64,000 nucleotides of DNA. Origin: Dokdonella sp. (GTDB lineage: Bacteria > Pseudomonadota > Gammaproteobacteria > Xanthomonadales > Rhodanobacteraceae). Position 1 is the first letter of the stretch, and each line of letters begins with the position of its first letter. Made by a program: the position numbers and the translations under genes. Below the pieces are notes generated by a model. The model had not been told where the DNA came from and made no database searches. It saw only the letters and a program-made list of their open reading frames with translations. Of the stretch, positions 8,813-21,591 are shown one piece after another. Location of the stretch: assembly GCA_016712865.1 (NCBI GenBank), contig JADJQH010000004.1, positions 112,622-176,621 of the forward strand, in the 5' to 3' direction.

Positions 8813-9838
8813 ATGATCATCCAGACAAATTGCCTCCGCCGCTATGCATCGCTTGTTGGTTCATTGGCCCTGATCGTGGCCAGTACCGCCCATGGCGCTA
8901 CGTCTGCCGATTTGGTTGGACAGGTCGCCCCGCTTGCCAAGGCAACACAACAAGGCATGGTGCCAAGCGCCGATGAGCGCTTGCGCGAGGAGCTCAAGGT
9001 CCTGCTCCTCGACATGATCGAGTCGGGTGCGTTCGGCTCTCCCTCACCCGCCAACATTGATCTTGCCATTGATGCGCCCCGGCAACGGATTTCCAGTCTT
9101 GGCGTTCTTGTCGACAGCAGTGGTTCGGAAGCTGCCAGGAACGGGCTGCGGGTGCTTGGCACCACGCCTGGTGGCAGCGCACAGCGCATGGGTTTGCAGT
9201 CTGGCGACCTGATCACGGCCGTCAACGGAAGCGGGCTCAGCGGCTTGGGAGAATCCGAAGCGGGGATGGCGCAAGCAGCCGTGATCTTGCGTGAGAAGGT
9301 GGATGGCGCGGGCAATGATCCCCTGCGCTTCGACGTGGTTCGCAATGGCAAGGCCATGGTCGTCTCGGGCGTCGTAGCCTCAACCTGGATTCCGGCCGTG
9401 CATTTGCGCCTCGGTGACGGTTTTGCGGTGGCCTCGGCGGACAACAGGGTTGCAGGGTCTGCTGAAGCGCAGGACGGTTGCGGTCGCGTCAGCATTTTCG
9501 ACGTCGCTCCGCGCCAACAGAGCCTCCATGCCGCTACGCTGATCAGCATCGATGGGCGACGTTCTCCTTTTGGCGGGCAGACTTCGTTCCGGCTTTCCGC
9601 CGGGACCCACGTGCTGACGGTTGCCGAGCGCATCGAAAGTCGTTACTTGCCTTTCAATGATCGCTTGCGCAACAGCAATACGTCGGAGCCGTACAAGACC
9701 CTGACCATCCATGTTGCTGCGAACACGACCTATCTGCTGGCGGCCAAACTCAACCAGGACAGGCGCAATGAGTGGCGGGACGGTGCCTATTGGGAGCCGG
9801 TAATCTGGAAGGAAACCAGCGAATCCTGCACGCCCTGA
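8813..9838 (+). CDS. Secreted PDZ-domain protein
   Basis: A 341-residue exported protein. Residues 1 to about 30 form a signal peptide (SLVGSLALIVASTAHGATSA). A PDZ-like domain at about 95-195 contains the recognisable GLRVLGTTPGGSAQRMGLQS and GDLITAVNG, the carboxylate-binding and loop signature found in DegP/RseP-type PDZ domains. No serine protease triad is visible, so this is probably not a protease. The C-terminal ~130 residues are beta-rich with THVLTVAERIE and NTTYLLAAKLN. It is third in line after the sigma factor and its membrane partner and may be a target or sensor of that regulon. Confidence 0.75.
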   Translation: MIIQTNCLRRYASLVGSLALIVASTAHGATSADLVGQVAPLAKATQQGMVPSADERLREELKVLLLDMIESGAFGSPSPANIDLAIDAPRQRISSLGVLVDSSGSEAARNGLRVLGTTPGGSAQRMGLQSGDLITAVNGSGLSGLGESEAGMAQAAVILREKVDGAGNDPLRFDVVRNGKAMVVSGVVASTWIPAVHLRLGDGFAVASADNRVAGSAEAQDGCGRVSIFDVAPRQQSLHAATLISIDGRRSPFGGQTSFRLSAGTHVLTVAERIESRYLPFNDRLRNSNTSEPYKTLTIHVAANTTYLLAAKLNQDRRNEWRDGAYWEPVIWKETSESCTP

Positions 9839-10001
9839 GTCTGCGCTTGCCTTGAACCCACCCGGAATTTGCCGGGTCGGCTGAGCCGTTTCGCAAGATC
9901 ATCCGTAATTCACGCCTGGTGCTTGGGCTGTGCTTCACCCCATGAAGCCGATCGACGCCCGCGGCAATCCACTACACTGATCATTTCCCGGGATCCGTGT
10001 C

Positions 10002-10754
10002 GTGACTCGACTCAGCGTCAACATCAACAAGGTGGCTGTGCTGCGGAACTCCCGTGGCGGTTTGCTTCCCGATCCGTTGCAGGCTGCCCGCATTGCGCTT
10101 GCTTCGGGCTGTCACGGCATAACCGTTCATCCGCGCCCGGACCAACGCCACATTCGTGCCATTGATGTCTTGCGCCTGCCGGATGTGCTGGCGGGTGCCG
10201 AGCTGAATATCGAGGGAAATCCCTTCGCCCCCGCGCGCGATGGCTACCCGGGTCTTCTGGAATTGGTGCGCCAGACGCAACCTGCACAGGTGACCCTGGT
10301 TCCTGACGGCGATGGGCAGCTCACCTCCGATCATGGTTTCGATTTGGAAGGGGATTGTTCTGAACTGGCCGAACTCATCGACCGGTTCAAGCAGCATGAT
10401 TGTCGAGTCAGTCTCTTTGTTGACGCCGGTGTCAGGCATGTTGCCCGCGCCGCGCAACTCGGCGCCGACCGCATCGAGATCTATACAGGTCCATTTGCCG
10501 CGGCGCATGCGCGTGGAGATCCTGCACGCGAGTTGGCGGCGTGCGCGGCGACCGCCAGCGAAGCCGTGGCTGCGGGTTTGGCTGTCAATGCCGGGCACGA
10601 TTTGGATCAGCAGAATCTGGCGCACTTGCTGGATGCGGTCCCTGCCATTTCCGAAGTTTCAATCGGCCACGCGCTGTTCGGTGAATCGCTATACGACGGC
10701 CTGGCTACGACGGTCATTCGCTATCTGCGGATTCTTGATAGCGCCCAAAAGTGA
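10002..10754 (+). CDS. pdxJ: Pyridoxine 5'-phosphate synthase
   Basis: Closes the pyridine ring of vitamin B6 from 1-deoxy-D-xylulose 5-phosphate and 3-amino-2-oxopropyl phosphate. The 250 residues begin [19 protein letters not shown] and carry [14 protein letters not shown], the phosphate/substrate-binding block of PdxJ. Also present are [31 protein letters not shown] and the C-terminal [17 protein letters not shown]. The start is GTG. It converges on exbD, sharing a bidirectional terminator. In Xanthomonas a pdxJ gene also sits by the tonB-exb locus, as far as I recall. Confidence 0.95.
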   Translation: MTRLSVNINKVAVLRNSRGGLLPDPLQAARIALASGCHGITVHPRPDQRHIRAIDVLRLPDVLAGAELNIEGNPFAPARDGYPGLLELVRQTQPAQVTLVPDGDGQLTSDHGFDLEGDCSELAELIDRFKQHDCRVSLFVDAGVRHVARAAQLGADRIEIYTGPFAAAHARGDPARELAACAATASEAVAAGLAVNAGHDLDQQNLAHLLDAVPAISEVSIGHALFGESLYDGLATTVIRYLRILDSAQK

Positions 10755-10857
10755 TTGCGTTCCCATGCTTTGCGATGCACGGCAATGGGGCATTTGCGGT
10801 GCTTGCCGCCGAATCGAGTATGCCAATGGACGTCCGATTGGCGTAGGAGCTGAAATG

Positions 10858-10888
10858 AAAAAAGGCGTCACTTGCGTGACGCCTTTTC
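10858..10888. terminator. Bidirectional terminator between pdxJ and exbD
   Basis: An 11-bp perfect stem (AAAGGCGTCAC and its complement) with a four-base TTGC loop is flanked by A-rich sequence on the left and TTTTCCT on the right. Read in either direction it gives a hairpin followed by U residues, which suits the convergent gene pair. Confidence 0.85.
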
Positions 10889-10918
10889 CTCAAGCAAGAA
10901 CTTGTTCGCTTGGTTCGA

Positions 10919-11332
10919 TCAGCGCCCTTCCTGAGCGGTGATGAAACCAATCTTGACCATGCCAGCGCTCTTTGCATTGGCAAGTACCGTGGCAATCAGT
11001 TGGTATTCGGTCTTCTTTTCGGCGCGGATCTGCAATTCCGGTTGCGGTTGCTTCTGTGCCGCAACCCGAAGCTGGGCCGAGAGCATGGCTTCGGTGATCA
11101 GTTCATCATTCCAATACAGGTCACCGGCTGCCTTTACAGCCAGATCAATGGGATCCGGCTGCGGTGTATCAATGACATTGGGATTTGCCTGCGGCAGGTC
11201 GATGCGGATCTTGTGCGTCATCAACGGTGCCGTGATCATGAAGATGATCAGCAGCACCAGCATCACGTCAACCAGCGGGGTGACGTTGATATCCGCCATC
11301 GGGCCGCCGCCCGAATTGGATGAAAAGGCCAT
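10919..11332 (-). CDS. exbD: Biopolymer transport protein, ExbD/TolR family
   Basis: A 137-residue inner-membrane protein of the TonB energizing complex. After a short cytoplasmic leader comes the single membrane helix with the family Asp (NVTPLVDVMLVLLIIFMITA) and a periplasmic domain (KIRIDLPQANPNV). It works with ExbB to convert proton-motive force into TonB movement. It is last in the TPR-tonB-exbB-exbD operon, three bases after exbB. I see only one exbD here, whereas Xanthomonas campestris is known for two. Confidence 0.93.
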   Translation of the reverse strand: MAFSSNSGGGPMADINVTPLVDVMLVLLIIFMITAPLMTHKIRIDLPQANPNVIDTPQPDPIDLAVKAAGDLYWNDELITEAMLSAQLRVAAQKQPQPELQIRAEKKTEYQLIATVLANAKSAGMVKIGFITAQEGR

Positions 11333-11335
11333 GGC

Positions 11336-12145
11336 TTACTTCCTCGCGGCTGCGGGTGCCGGGGCTGCTGCGCCGCCTTCAACGCGTGAACCGATGGCGA
11401 AGAAGTCGTGCAGGTCGTGGGCAAACTCGTCAAAGCGGGCATAGATCAGGCGGTTGCTGCGCACATAGAAGTTGTAGGCAAGCACCGCTGGAATGGCGAC
11501 GAACAGACCGACCGCGGTCATGATCAGGGCTTCACCGACGGGCCCCGCCACCGCTTCCATCGATGCCGAACCACTCGAGGCGATCTTGATGAGGGCGTGG
11601 TAGATGCCCCAGACGGTACCGAGCAGGCCGACGAAGGGCGCGGTGGATCCCACCGTTGCCAACAGGGTCAGGCCACCTTCGAGGCGCATGCTCTCGCGCG
11701 CCACACCTTGGCGCAGGGCACGATCGATGAATTCCGAACGGTTCAGTGCCTCGACCAGGCGGCTGCCTTCGTGGCGCGAATGATGTTGGGCAGCAGTTGC
11801 CGCTTCGAGCGCGATCTTCGAGAACGGCTCAGACTTCGGCTGATCCTCGAGGAAGCGAATCGCATCCTGGGCAGAGGAGGTTTCCCAGAAAGTGTGGATA
11901 ACCCGATCCATGCGCGAACGCACCATCGAATTGCGAATGAAATTCGCAATGATGAAGTAGATCGACAGGATCGACATGGTGATAAGGGTGATGAATACCA
12001 CCCAGCCAACCATGTCGAAGTTGTGGATCAGGTGGTCGAAGCCCATCTGCGACATGGCTTGGGCATTGCTGCCGCCGCCTGGCAGGGGTGGGGGCATGGC
12101 ACCTGACTGGTCCGCAGGCGGGGTCGAAGAGGCATCTTGCTGCAT
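11336..12145 (-). CDS. exbB: Biopolymer transport protein, ExbB/TolQ family
   Basis: A 269-residue proton-channel subunit with three membrane helices: residues about 48-70 (VGWVVFITLITMSILSIYFI), and a helical pair in the C-terminal half (GGLTLLATVGSTAPFVGLLG, then EALIMTAVGLFVAIPAVLAY). The conserved TxGLxxAIPA-type block marks the proton path. The N-terminus has an extra Pro/Gly-rich stretch (PPPLPGGGSNAQ), as seen in longer ExbB proteins. It lies between tonB and exbD in one operon. Confidence 0.93.
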   Translation of the reverse strand: MQQDASSTPPADQSGAMPPPLPGGGSNAQAMSQMGFDHLIHNFDMVGWVVFITLITMSILSIYFIIANFIRNSMVRSRMDRVIHTFWETSSAQDAIRFLEDQPKSEPFSKIALEAATAAQHHSRHEGSRLVEALNRSEFIDRALRQGVARESMRLEGGLTLLATVGSTAPFVGLLGTVWGIYHALIKIASSGSASMEAVAGPVGEALIMTAVGLFVAIPAVLAYNFYVRSNRLIYARFDEFAHDLHDFFAIGSRVEGGAAAPAPAAARK

Positions 12146-12165
12146 GGCGCTACCTTAGATGATTG

Positions 12166-12831
12166 CTACTGGTTGCTGAGATTGAATTCAATTGGGACCA
12201 ACGCATAGCCGCGACTCGCGGCACCGTTCTTCTGACCTGCATTGAAGACCCATGTCTTCACTGCCGCGATGGCCGCCTGATCGAGAACGCGATAACCACT
12301 GGTTTTCTCGACCGTGATTTCTTCGGGCTTGCCATCAAGACCCACCAACACCTTCAGCACGACCTTGCCTTCCATTCGCTGGCGCACAGCCTGCGGCGGA
12401 TACTTCGGCGGACGCAGCCTACGGTAACTGATATTTTCGCTCGGTGCGATATCCACGGGCGGCGCCGGTGGTGCAGGCGGTGCCGGAGGCGGTGCAGCCA
12501 CGGCCATCGGCGAGGCTTCCTCGATGACGACAGGCGGTGGCTCCGGCGGCGGCGGCTCCGGTGGCGGCTTGATCTTCTCGATGACCTTCGGTGGCGGCTT
12601 CTTCGGCGGCTCTGGCGGCGGTGGCGGCGGCGGCGGTGGTGGTGGCGGTGGTTCAATGAACTCCACCGTCACCTTGTTCTCGACCTTCTTCTCGGGCGCT
12701 TCTGGGGGCGAGGCCGGGGTGGCCAGCAGGGCCAAGGCAAACACGTGCACCGTAAATGCCCCGGACAAGGCCGTGACACGGTTCCAGCTGAAGGCGTTGT
12801 TTTCGCTTTCTTGTGCGTAGACGTCAGTCAT
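12166..12831 (-). CDS. tonB: TonB energy-transducing protein
   Basis: A 221-residue protein that links the ExbB-ExbD motor to outer-membrane receptors. It has one N-terminal membrane helix (LSGAFTVHVFALALLATPA), then a very proline-rich periplasmic spacer with a run of about 14 prolines and PPEPPPPEPPPV-type blocks. The C-terminal TonB domain follows (YPPQAVRQRMEGKVVLKVLV, GYRVLDQAAIAAVKTWVFNA). It is second in the operon after the TPR protein gene, with about 180 bases between them. Confidence 0.93.
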   Translation of the reverse strand: MTDVYAQESENNAFSWNRVTALSGAFTVHVFALALLATPASPPEAPEKKVENKVTVEFIEPPPPPPPPPPPPPEPPKKPPPKVIEKIKPPPEPPPPEPPPVVIEEASPMAVAAPPPAPPAPPAPPVDIAPSENISYRRLRPPKYPPQAVRQRMEGKVVLKVLVGLDGKPEEITVEKTSGYRVLDQAAIAAVKTWVFNAGQKNGAASRGYALVPIEFNLSNQ

Positions 12832-13014
12832 TGATGTTGACCAAACCGTGATTGTTCTTTTTCATGATCCGCCCGTTTCCGGGCGAAGTTGACAGACGCC
12901 GTTCCCGCAAAGCGTAGCCCTGCAAGGTACAACACCCGTGGGCGTTCAGACAAGGGTAGCTCATGCCTGAGGGATACGCGTCGCGAGGTGTGCCTTCATC
13001 CTTGCCCAGGTGAA

Positions 13015-14295
13015 TTACTTGTTGCCGGAGCGTTTCAGCTTGACCCCGGCCTTGATCGCCTTGATCCGTTGGGCGGCCATGGCCTTGGTGCTGGGAAAGC
13101 CTTCGGCCTTGGTCCACGCCACGAGGGCAGCCGCATCGTTGCCGGCATAGCTCTCGATGTCACCTAGAAGTACAAATGCCTCGCCTTCCTGCTTCAGGCC
13201 CCCTCTCTGGATGGCGCGCTGCAGGGCGGCTTTTGCTTCGGCTCCCCGGTCCGAATAAAACAGCATGTAGCCGAGTTGATAGTCGACATTGCCATCGGTG
13301 GCCAATGCAGAGGCTTTTGTATACGCGTCGATCGCACACGCATCGTCCTCGGCCTGGGTGCAAACATCGCCCAAAAGCCGGTTTACTTCCAGGCTTTCCT
13401 GGAGCGCGCCCTTGGCGATGCCGTCCTTGAGGGTGCTTGCGGCATCGGCGGGTTTGTCAGCGTTCGCGTAAAGCTTGGCCAGCTGCAGGTAGTCCTCCGA
13501 GCTCGTGATAAGGCCTTGGCTCTTGGCGCCGCTGAGTACCTCGATGGCTTGTGGATACTTGTCGCCGTTGATGTAAATGGTGGCAAGCTGCTTGATCAGC
13601 TTGAGGTCTGCCGGATGCTTGGCCAATTGCGCCTTGACGATGGTTGCGGCTTCGTCGTACTGGTCGAGCTCGAACAGGCTCGCCATCAGGATCTGGTTCC
13701 AGTTTTCCTTGGGTTCGTTGCTCGCTGCCAAGGCTTTTTTCATCGTGTCGATGGCGTCCTGGAATCGGTCCAGGCGGTAGTAGATGTTGCCGCGCAACGC
13801 CCACTGTTCTGCATCCGTCTTGCCGGTTTCCTTCTCGAAACGGTCCAGCGTGACCAGCGCATCATCGTATTTTTCGGCTTGCACCTGCATTTGTGCGAGC
13901 TGGTACATGAGAGCGAAGTGTGCGTTGTTGGGTAGGGCATCCAGGGCGATTGCCTTGCTCGTTTCCTCGACGGCCTCAAGATCCTTTTCGGTATCCCAGT
14001 AAATGCGACCCAGCAATTGCTCGGCAAAGGCTGCGGCGTAGGGTTTGATCTTCTCGTTGGCTAGGATCTTCTGGACCAGCGGCAATGCTTCTTCGTTCTT
14101 TCCGTCATTGACCAGGTCGGTGGCTTTGCCCAGATCGCGCTGTTCGCGCGAGGACATTTCCACGCTGCGTTCCTTCCGGGTCGCATTGGGGTAGTCGTCC
14201 TTCTGTTCTTTCTCCCGCGCAGCCAAGACGGTTCCGGTAGAAAACATCAGGATGGCTGCGCCAAGCATGACGCGCGCAAGCATGGAAACTTTCAT
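13015..14295 (-). CDS. Secreted TPR-repeat protein upstream of tonB
   Basis: A 426-residue protein with a signal peptide (MLARVMLGAAILMFSTGTVL, then AAREKEQ). The rest is a chain of tetratricopeptide-like helical pairs; examples are AVEETSKAIALDALPNNAHF, YDDALVTLDRFEKETGKTDA and YPQAIEVLSGAKSQGLITSS. It probably sits in the periplasm as a scaffold. The gene is just upstream of tonB-exbB-exbD on the same strand, so a role with the TonB complex is suggested by position only. Its GAGGAG ribosome-binding site is strong. Confidence 0.8.
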   Translation of the reverse strand: MKVSMLARVMLGAAILMFSTGTVLAAREKEQKDDYPNATRKERSVEMSSREQRDLGKATDLVNDGKNEEALPLVQKILANEKIKPYAAAFAEQLLGRIYWDTEKDLEAVEETSKAIALDALPNNAHFALMYQLAQMQVQAEKYDDALVTLDRFEKETGKTDAEQWALRGNIYYRLDRFQDAIDTMKKALAASNEPKENWNQILMASLFELDQYDEAATIVKAQLAKHPADLKLIKQLATIYINGDKYPQAIEVLSGAKSQGLITSSEDYLQLAKLYANADKPADAASTLKDGIAKGALQESLEVNRLLGDVCTQAEDDACAIDAYTKASALATDGNVDYQLGYMLFYSDRGAEAKAALQRAIQRGGLKQEGEAFVLLGDIESYAGNDAAALVAWTKAEGFPSTKAMAAQRIKAIKAGVKLKRSGNK

Positions 14296-14534
14296 GGTTA
14301 CTCCTCAGCGGATGCTCAAGGGTTCATCAACCCAAAGTGCTCGAATATCAACAATCGGAGCGTAGCGCCGGTCGCTTGCGGTGTACAGGCATGCGATCGA
14401 AAACATTTCTGGTGGGTCAGTCGCATGTTCCGGTGCAACGCTGTGGCAGGCCAATCGGGGTTTGTTACCCTCCGGCAAACCACGGAATGATGCAAAGTAC
14501 ACTTGTGTGTACGGTTCTCCCTGAAAACCCTCCC

Positions 14535-18075
<3,541 letters not shown>

Positions 18076-18093
18076 GGCAAGCCCGCCGCCGGA

Positions 18094-18135
18094 CATGAAA
18101 AAGCCCGCGCAAGAATGCCTGCGCGGGCCTTGCCT
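18094..18135 (-). terminator. Intrinsic terminator between dnaN and recF
   Basis: A 9-bp stem (GCCCGCGCA with TGCGCGGGC) and an eight-base loop lie about 20 bases past the dnaN stop codon. Read on the minus strand it is followed by TTTTTC, giving a classical hairpin plus U-tract. It overlaps the start of recF upstream sequence, so recF may need its own promoter. Confidence 0.75.
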
Positions 18136-18154
18136 GGGTCGAACACGAGCGCTG

Positions 18155-19255
18155 TCAGAGTCGCAGCGGCATGACCACATGCCGGGTATCGTCGGAATCC
18201 ACCTTGCGCAACAGGCAGCTGGATTGGGCGTCGCGCAGGCTGAGCGTGATTTCATCCCCGCTGAGCGCCGCCAGGGCGTCCATCAGGTAATTGACGTTGA
18301 AACCGACACTCAACTCGGCAACGCTGCAGGTGACTTCAAGCTCCTCGACCGCTTCTTCCTGCTCCGGGTTGTGGGCCACGATGCGCAGCCGGTTCGGGCT
18401 GACATCGAGCTTGACCCCGCGATACTTCTCGTTGGAAAGAATGGCTGCGCGCTGCAAGGCAAAACGCAGCTCCTCGCGGCCAACCCGAACGTCCTTGTCC
18501 GCACCAATCGGAATCACGGCCTCGTAGTCCGGGAAGCGACCATCAATGAGTTTCGAGGTGAAGGTCACCCCTCCGCGCGTCAACCGGAGGTGGTTGCGAC
18601 CGAGCTCCAGATCGACCAACCCTTCGCCGGATTCAAACAGACCCTGCAATTCCAGCACACCCTTGCGCGGGATGATGATCTGGCGGCGCGTTGAAATGCG
18701 GGTTTCCAGACGCGTTTCCGCCAGCGCCAGGCGGTGGCCGTCGGTGGCAACGCAGCGCAGCACATTGTCGCGCACGTCCAACAGCAAACCGTTGAGGTAA
18801 TACCGCACGTCCTGGTTGGCCATGGCAAACGCCGTGCGTGCGATCAGGTCCTTGAGGGTTGCCTCCGGCAAGCTGATGCGTTCCACCAGTTCGATCGACT
18901 CGATGACCGGGAATTCGCTTGCCGGCAAGGTGGACAGGGTGAAGCGGCTGCGACCGGCACTTACCGAGACCCTTTCCCCGCTTTGCTCGACCTTGACCTT
19001 CACGCCGTCGGGCAAGGCTCGGCAGATATCGAACAGCTTTCGCGCCGGGATCGTTATCTCGCCAGCTTCCAGATTTTCGGCCGCGGTCCTTGCAACCATC
19101 TCAACCTCAAGGTCCGTGCCGGTGAAGGACACGCCCTCGGCTCCCACGTTGACCAGCAGATTGGACAGGACGGGCAGGGTCTGCCGACGCTCGACGACAC
19201 CAACAACCTGCTGCAACGGCTTGAGCAATGCTTCGCGAGGAAGACTGAAACGCAT
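18155..19255 (-). CDS. dnaN: DNA polymerase III sliding clamp (beta subunit)
   Basis: The 366-residue clamp that keeps DNA polymerase on the template. It starts MRFSLPREALLKPLQQVVGV, then three repeated clamp folds; the family strings ERRQTLPVLSNLLV, GLLLDVRDNVLRCVATDGHR and DGRFPDYEAVIP are all present, and it ends THVVMPLRL-like (DDTRHVVMPLRL). The start at 19255 is the conserved Met, with several poor codons upstream. It follows the predicted origin region and precedes recF. Confidence 0.97.
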   Translation of the reverse strand: MRFSLPREALLKPLQQVVGVVERRQTLPVLSNLLVNVGAEGVSFTGTDLEVEMVARTAAENLEAGEITIPARKLFDICRALPDGVKVKVEQSGERVSVSAGRSRFTLSTLPASEFPVIESIELVERISLPEATLKDLIARTAFAMANQDVRYYLNGLLLDVRDNVLRCVATDGHRLALAETRLETRISTRRQIIIPRKGVLELQGLFESGEGLVDLELGRNHLRLTRGGVTFTSKLIDGRFPDYEAVIPIGADKDVRVGREELRFALQRAAILSNEKYRGVKLDVSPNRLRIVAHNPEQEEAVEELEVTCSVAELSVGFNVNYLMDALAALSGDEITLSLRDAQSSCLLRKVDSDDTRHVVMPLRL

Positions 19256-19461
19256 GGTTGGGCCCCTTCCTGATACTGGTTTTGGTTTATTGAACCTGTG
19301 TTGGTAGTGGGTCTTGGGGATAAACGGTATATCGACCAATTCCCTTTTACAATCAACTGTTTACTTCTTGATTCGTGCTTGGAAAAGCGGTGCTTCTGCT
19401 TGTGGACGGATTGTGGATTGTTTTTGCGTTGCAGGTAATCCCCGGGTTGTCCACAACTTGC
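19256..19461. other. oriC: Predicted oriC in the dnaA-dnaN gap
   Basis: The 206-base gap between dnaA and dnaN is AT-richer than its surroundings (19317-19440). It holds four near-matches to the DnaA box TTATCCACA: TTATCCCCA (reverse, 19315-19323), CCGTCCACA (reverse, 19401-19409), CAATCCACA (reverse, 19412-19420) and TTGTCCACA (19447-19455). The 166 bases between dnaA and rpmH have no such boxes. In Xanthomonas the working origin has been placed in this same gap, as far as I recall. No perfect consensus box was found, so the exact borders are a guess. Confidence 0.75.
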
Positions 19462-20790
19462 TCAACCCGTCAACGAGCGCACCAGGGTGTCCCAATCCTG
19501 ACGCAACTTGCCGTCGGTTTCACGCATTGTGCGGATCGTACGGCAGGCGTGCAGCACCGTGGTGTGGTCGCGCCCACCGAACGCATCACCAATCTCGGGG
19601 AGACTGTGTTCGGTCAGTTCCTTGGCCAGGAACATGGCCACCTGGCGAGGCCGCGCAACCGAGCGGCTGCGGCGCTTCGAGAGCATATCGGCCACGCGCA
19701 ACTGGAAGTACTCGGCGACCACCTTCTGGATGTTGGAGATGGTGATGGCCTGCGCATGCACGGTCAGCAAGTCGCGCAGGGTTTCCTGGGCAAAGGCCAC
19801 GTCCACCTTGCGGCCGCCGAAATTCGAGCGCGCGATCAGGGTGTTGAGGGCGCCCTCGAGGTCGCGCACGTTGGAACGCATGCGCTTTGCCACGAGAAAA
19901 GCGACATCCTCCGGCAACTCGATGCCCTTGTTGGCCGCCTTGCTGAGCAGGATGGCCGCGCGCGTCTCGAAGTCGGGCGGTTCTATGGCAACCGACAAGC
20001 CCCAACCCAGGCGCGACTTCAGGCGCGGCTCCAGATTCTCCACTTCCTTGGGAAAGCGGTCGCAGGTCAGGATGATCTGCTGCTTGCCATCGAACAGCGC
20101 ATTGAAGGTATGGAAGAACTCTTCCTGGGTGGTGTTCTTGCCGGCGAAAAACTGGATGTCATCGATCAACAGCGCATCGACCGTGCGGAAGCGACGCTTG
20201 AACTCATCCATGTTCTTGGTGCGCAAGGCATCGATCATGCTGCCGACAAATTGCTCGGAGCGCAGGTAAAGCACCTTGCAGGCGGGATTGTTCTTGCGCA
20301 TCAGGTTGCCGGCGGCGTGCATCAGGTGGGTCTTGCCCAGGCCGGTGCCGCCATACAGCAGCAAGGGGTTGAAGGCACGCCCCGGATTGGTGGCGACCTG
20401 GATGGCGGCGGCCTTGCCCAATTCGTTGGTCTTGCCCTCGACGAAACTCTCGAAGGTGTAGTTGGGGTCCAGATTGTGCGGCTCATCCTCGCGCGGCGCC
20501 GGCTTGCCGCGCGCTGGCGCGGGACTGCGTTTTGCGTTCGAGGCGCGGCCAGCCAAGGCACCCACTTCGAGCGCAACCGGCAGCGGAGCGCCGTGCAAGT
20601 GCTCGACAACCGCGCGGATACGAGGCAGGAAGCGCTCGCTCACGGCTTCCAGCGTGTATCCGTTGGGAGCGAACAACCTGAGCCCTGCGTCGTCATCGTG
20701 AGCCTGCAGCGGCTTCAGATAGGTTTGAACGTCCTCGGCGTCGAATTCCGTTTCCAGACGCTCCAGACAGCGCCGCCAGAGCTCGCTCAT
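19462..20790 (-). CDS. dnaA: Chromosomal replication initiator protein DnaA
   Basis: A 442-residue AAA+ protein that melts oriC. The N-terminal domain I begins [21 protein letters not shown] linker follows, then the ATPase domain with Walker [17 protein letters not shown] and Walker [13 protein letters not shown]. Also seen are sensor-1-like [20 protein letters not shown] and the DNA-binding domain IV with [19 protein letters not shown]. The start at 20790 is the conserved Met; the upstream 26 codons are not conserved-like. It is divergent from rpmH. Confidence 0.98.
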   Translation of the reverse strand: MSELWRRCLERLETEFDAEDVQTYLKPLQAHDDDAGLRLFAPNGYTLEAVSERFLPRIRAVVEHLHGAPLPVALEVGALAGRASNAKRSPAPARGKPAPREDEPHNLDPNYTFESFVEGKTNELGKAAAIQVATNPGRAFNPLLLYGGTGLGKTHLMHAAGNLMRKNNPACKVLYLRSEQFVGSMIDALRTKNMDEFKRRFRTVDALLIDDIQFFAGKNTTQEEFFHTFNALFDGKQQIILTCDRFPKEVENLEPRLKSRLGWGLSVAIEPPDFETRAAILLSKAANKGIELPEDVAFLVAKRMRSNVRDLEGALNTLIARSNFGGRKVDVAFAQETLRDLLTVHAQAITISNIQKVVAEYFQLRVADMLSKRRSRSVARPRQVAMFLAKELTEHSLPEIGDAFGGRDHTTVLHACRTIRTMRETDGKLRQDWDTLVRSLTG

Positions 20791-20956
20791 GGTTTCCCGA
20801 TCATGTTGGGGGTCGATGTCGCGGATCCGGCAAGCGACCCGTCGTGAACCATGCAGTCTACTCGCCACACGCGGGCCAGTGCCAGCCCAACGGCTTGACG
20901 ATGAATGCCCACACCCCTATCATTCGCGCCCTTTTTCCCGAACCTGGCGCCGACTC

Positions 20957-21097
20957 ATGGCCACCAAACGCACCTATCAGCCGAGCAACATCAAGCGCGC
21001 TCGCACCCACGGTTTCCTGGTCCGCATGAAGACCCGCGGCGGTCGCGCCGTGATCAATGCCCGTCGCGCCAAGGGTCGCAAGCGTCTCGCTGTCTGA
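20957..21097 (+). CDS. rpmH: 50S ribosomal protein L34
   Basis: A 46-residue, very basic protein of the large ribosomal subunit. The whole family pattern is visible: it starts [20 protein letters not shown], goes on with [20 protein letters not shown] and ends LAV. It is divergent from dnaA and followed by rnpA with a 19-base gap, the classic rpmH-rnpA arrangement. Translation start ATG at 20957. Confidence 0.97.
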   Translation: MATKRTYQPSNIKRARTHGFLVRMKTRGGRAVINARRAKGRKRLAV

Positions 21098-21116
21098 CCC
21101 ACCAGCGGGCCGTGTC

Positions 21117-21497
21117 ATGCGGCAGTGCACCCTGCCCCGCACGGCCCGCCTGCTCAAGCCCGGCGACTTCGCCGCGCTGCGCACTGCTTCCCGGCGCCTG
21201 AATGCGCGCCACTTCATCGCCGAATTCGCACCCAACAACCGGGCCGGCTGTCGCCTCGGCCAGGCGGTCTCGCGACGCGTCTCCAAACGCGCGGTCGATC
21301 GCAATCGCATCAAGCGCCTGGTCCGCGACAGCTACCGGCATATGCGGCTGCAGCTGCCCGCAATCGATATCCTCCTGATCGCCCGAACCAGCGCCGTGCA
21401 GACGCCCGCGGCGACCTTGCGCGAAGACCTGTCCATACTCTGGGCAAAACTCGCGGCATTGAAGGCGAGTGCGGCGAACGGCACAATGCGCGGCTGA
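21117..21497 (+). CDS. rnpA: Ribonuclease P protein component
   Basis: A 126-residue basic protein that binds the catalytic RNA of RNase P and helps cut tRNA 5' leaders. The signature RNRIKRLVRDSYR is present after VSRRVSKRAVD, and LPRTARLLKPGDFAALRTAS is the usual N-terminus. The start is the ATG at 21117 (MRQCTLPRTA); the open frame extends upstream into rpmH without support. The 94 bases to yidC are too few for a yidD gene, which often sits here in other bacteria. Confidence 0.95.
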   Translation: MRQCTLPRTARLLKPGDFAALRTASRRLNARHFIAEFAPNNRAGCRLGQAVSRRVSKRAVDRNRIKRLVRDSYRHMRLQLPAIDILLIARTSAVQTPAATLREDLSILWAKLAALKASAANGTMRG

Positions 21498-21591
21498 TCG
21501 CACTTCGCGAATCCATCCATCGTCGCGCCCTGCGCGCCAACCCACAACGCTTGCCGGATGCCGGCGTTTCCGGCCACGAATTTCCTTGCCC

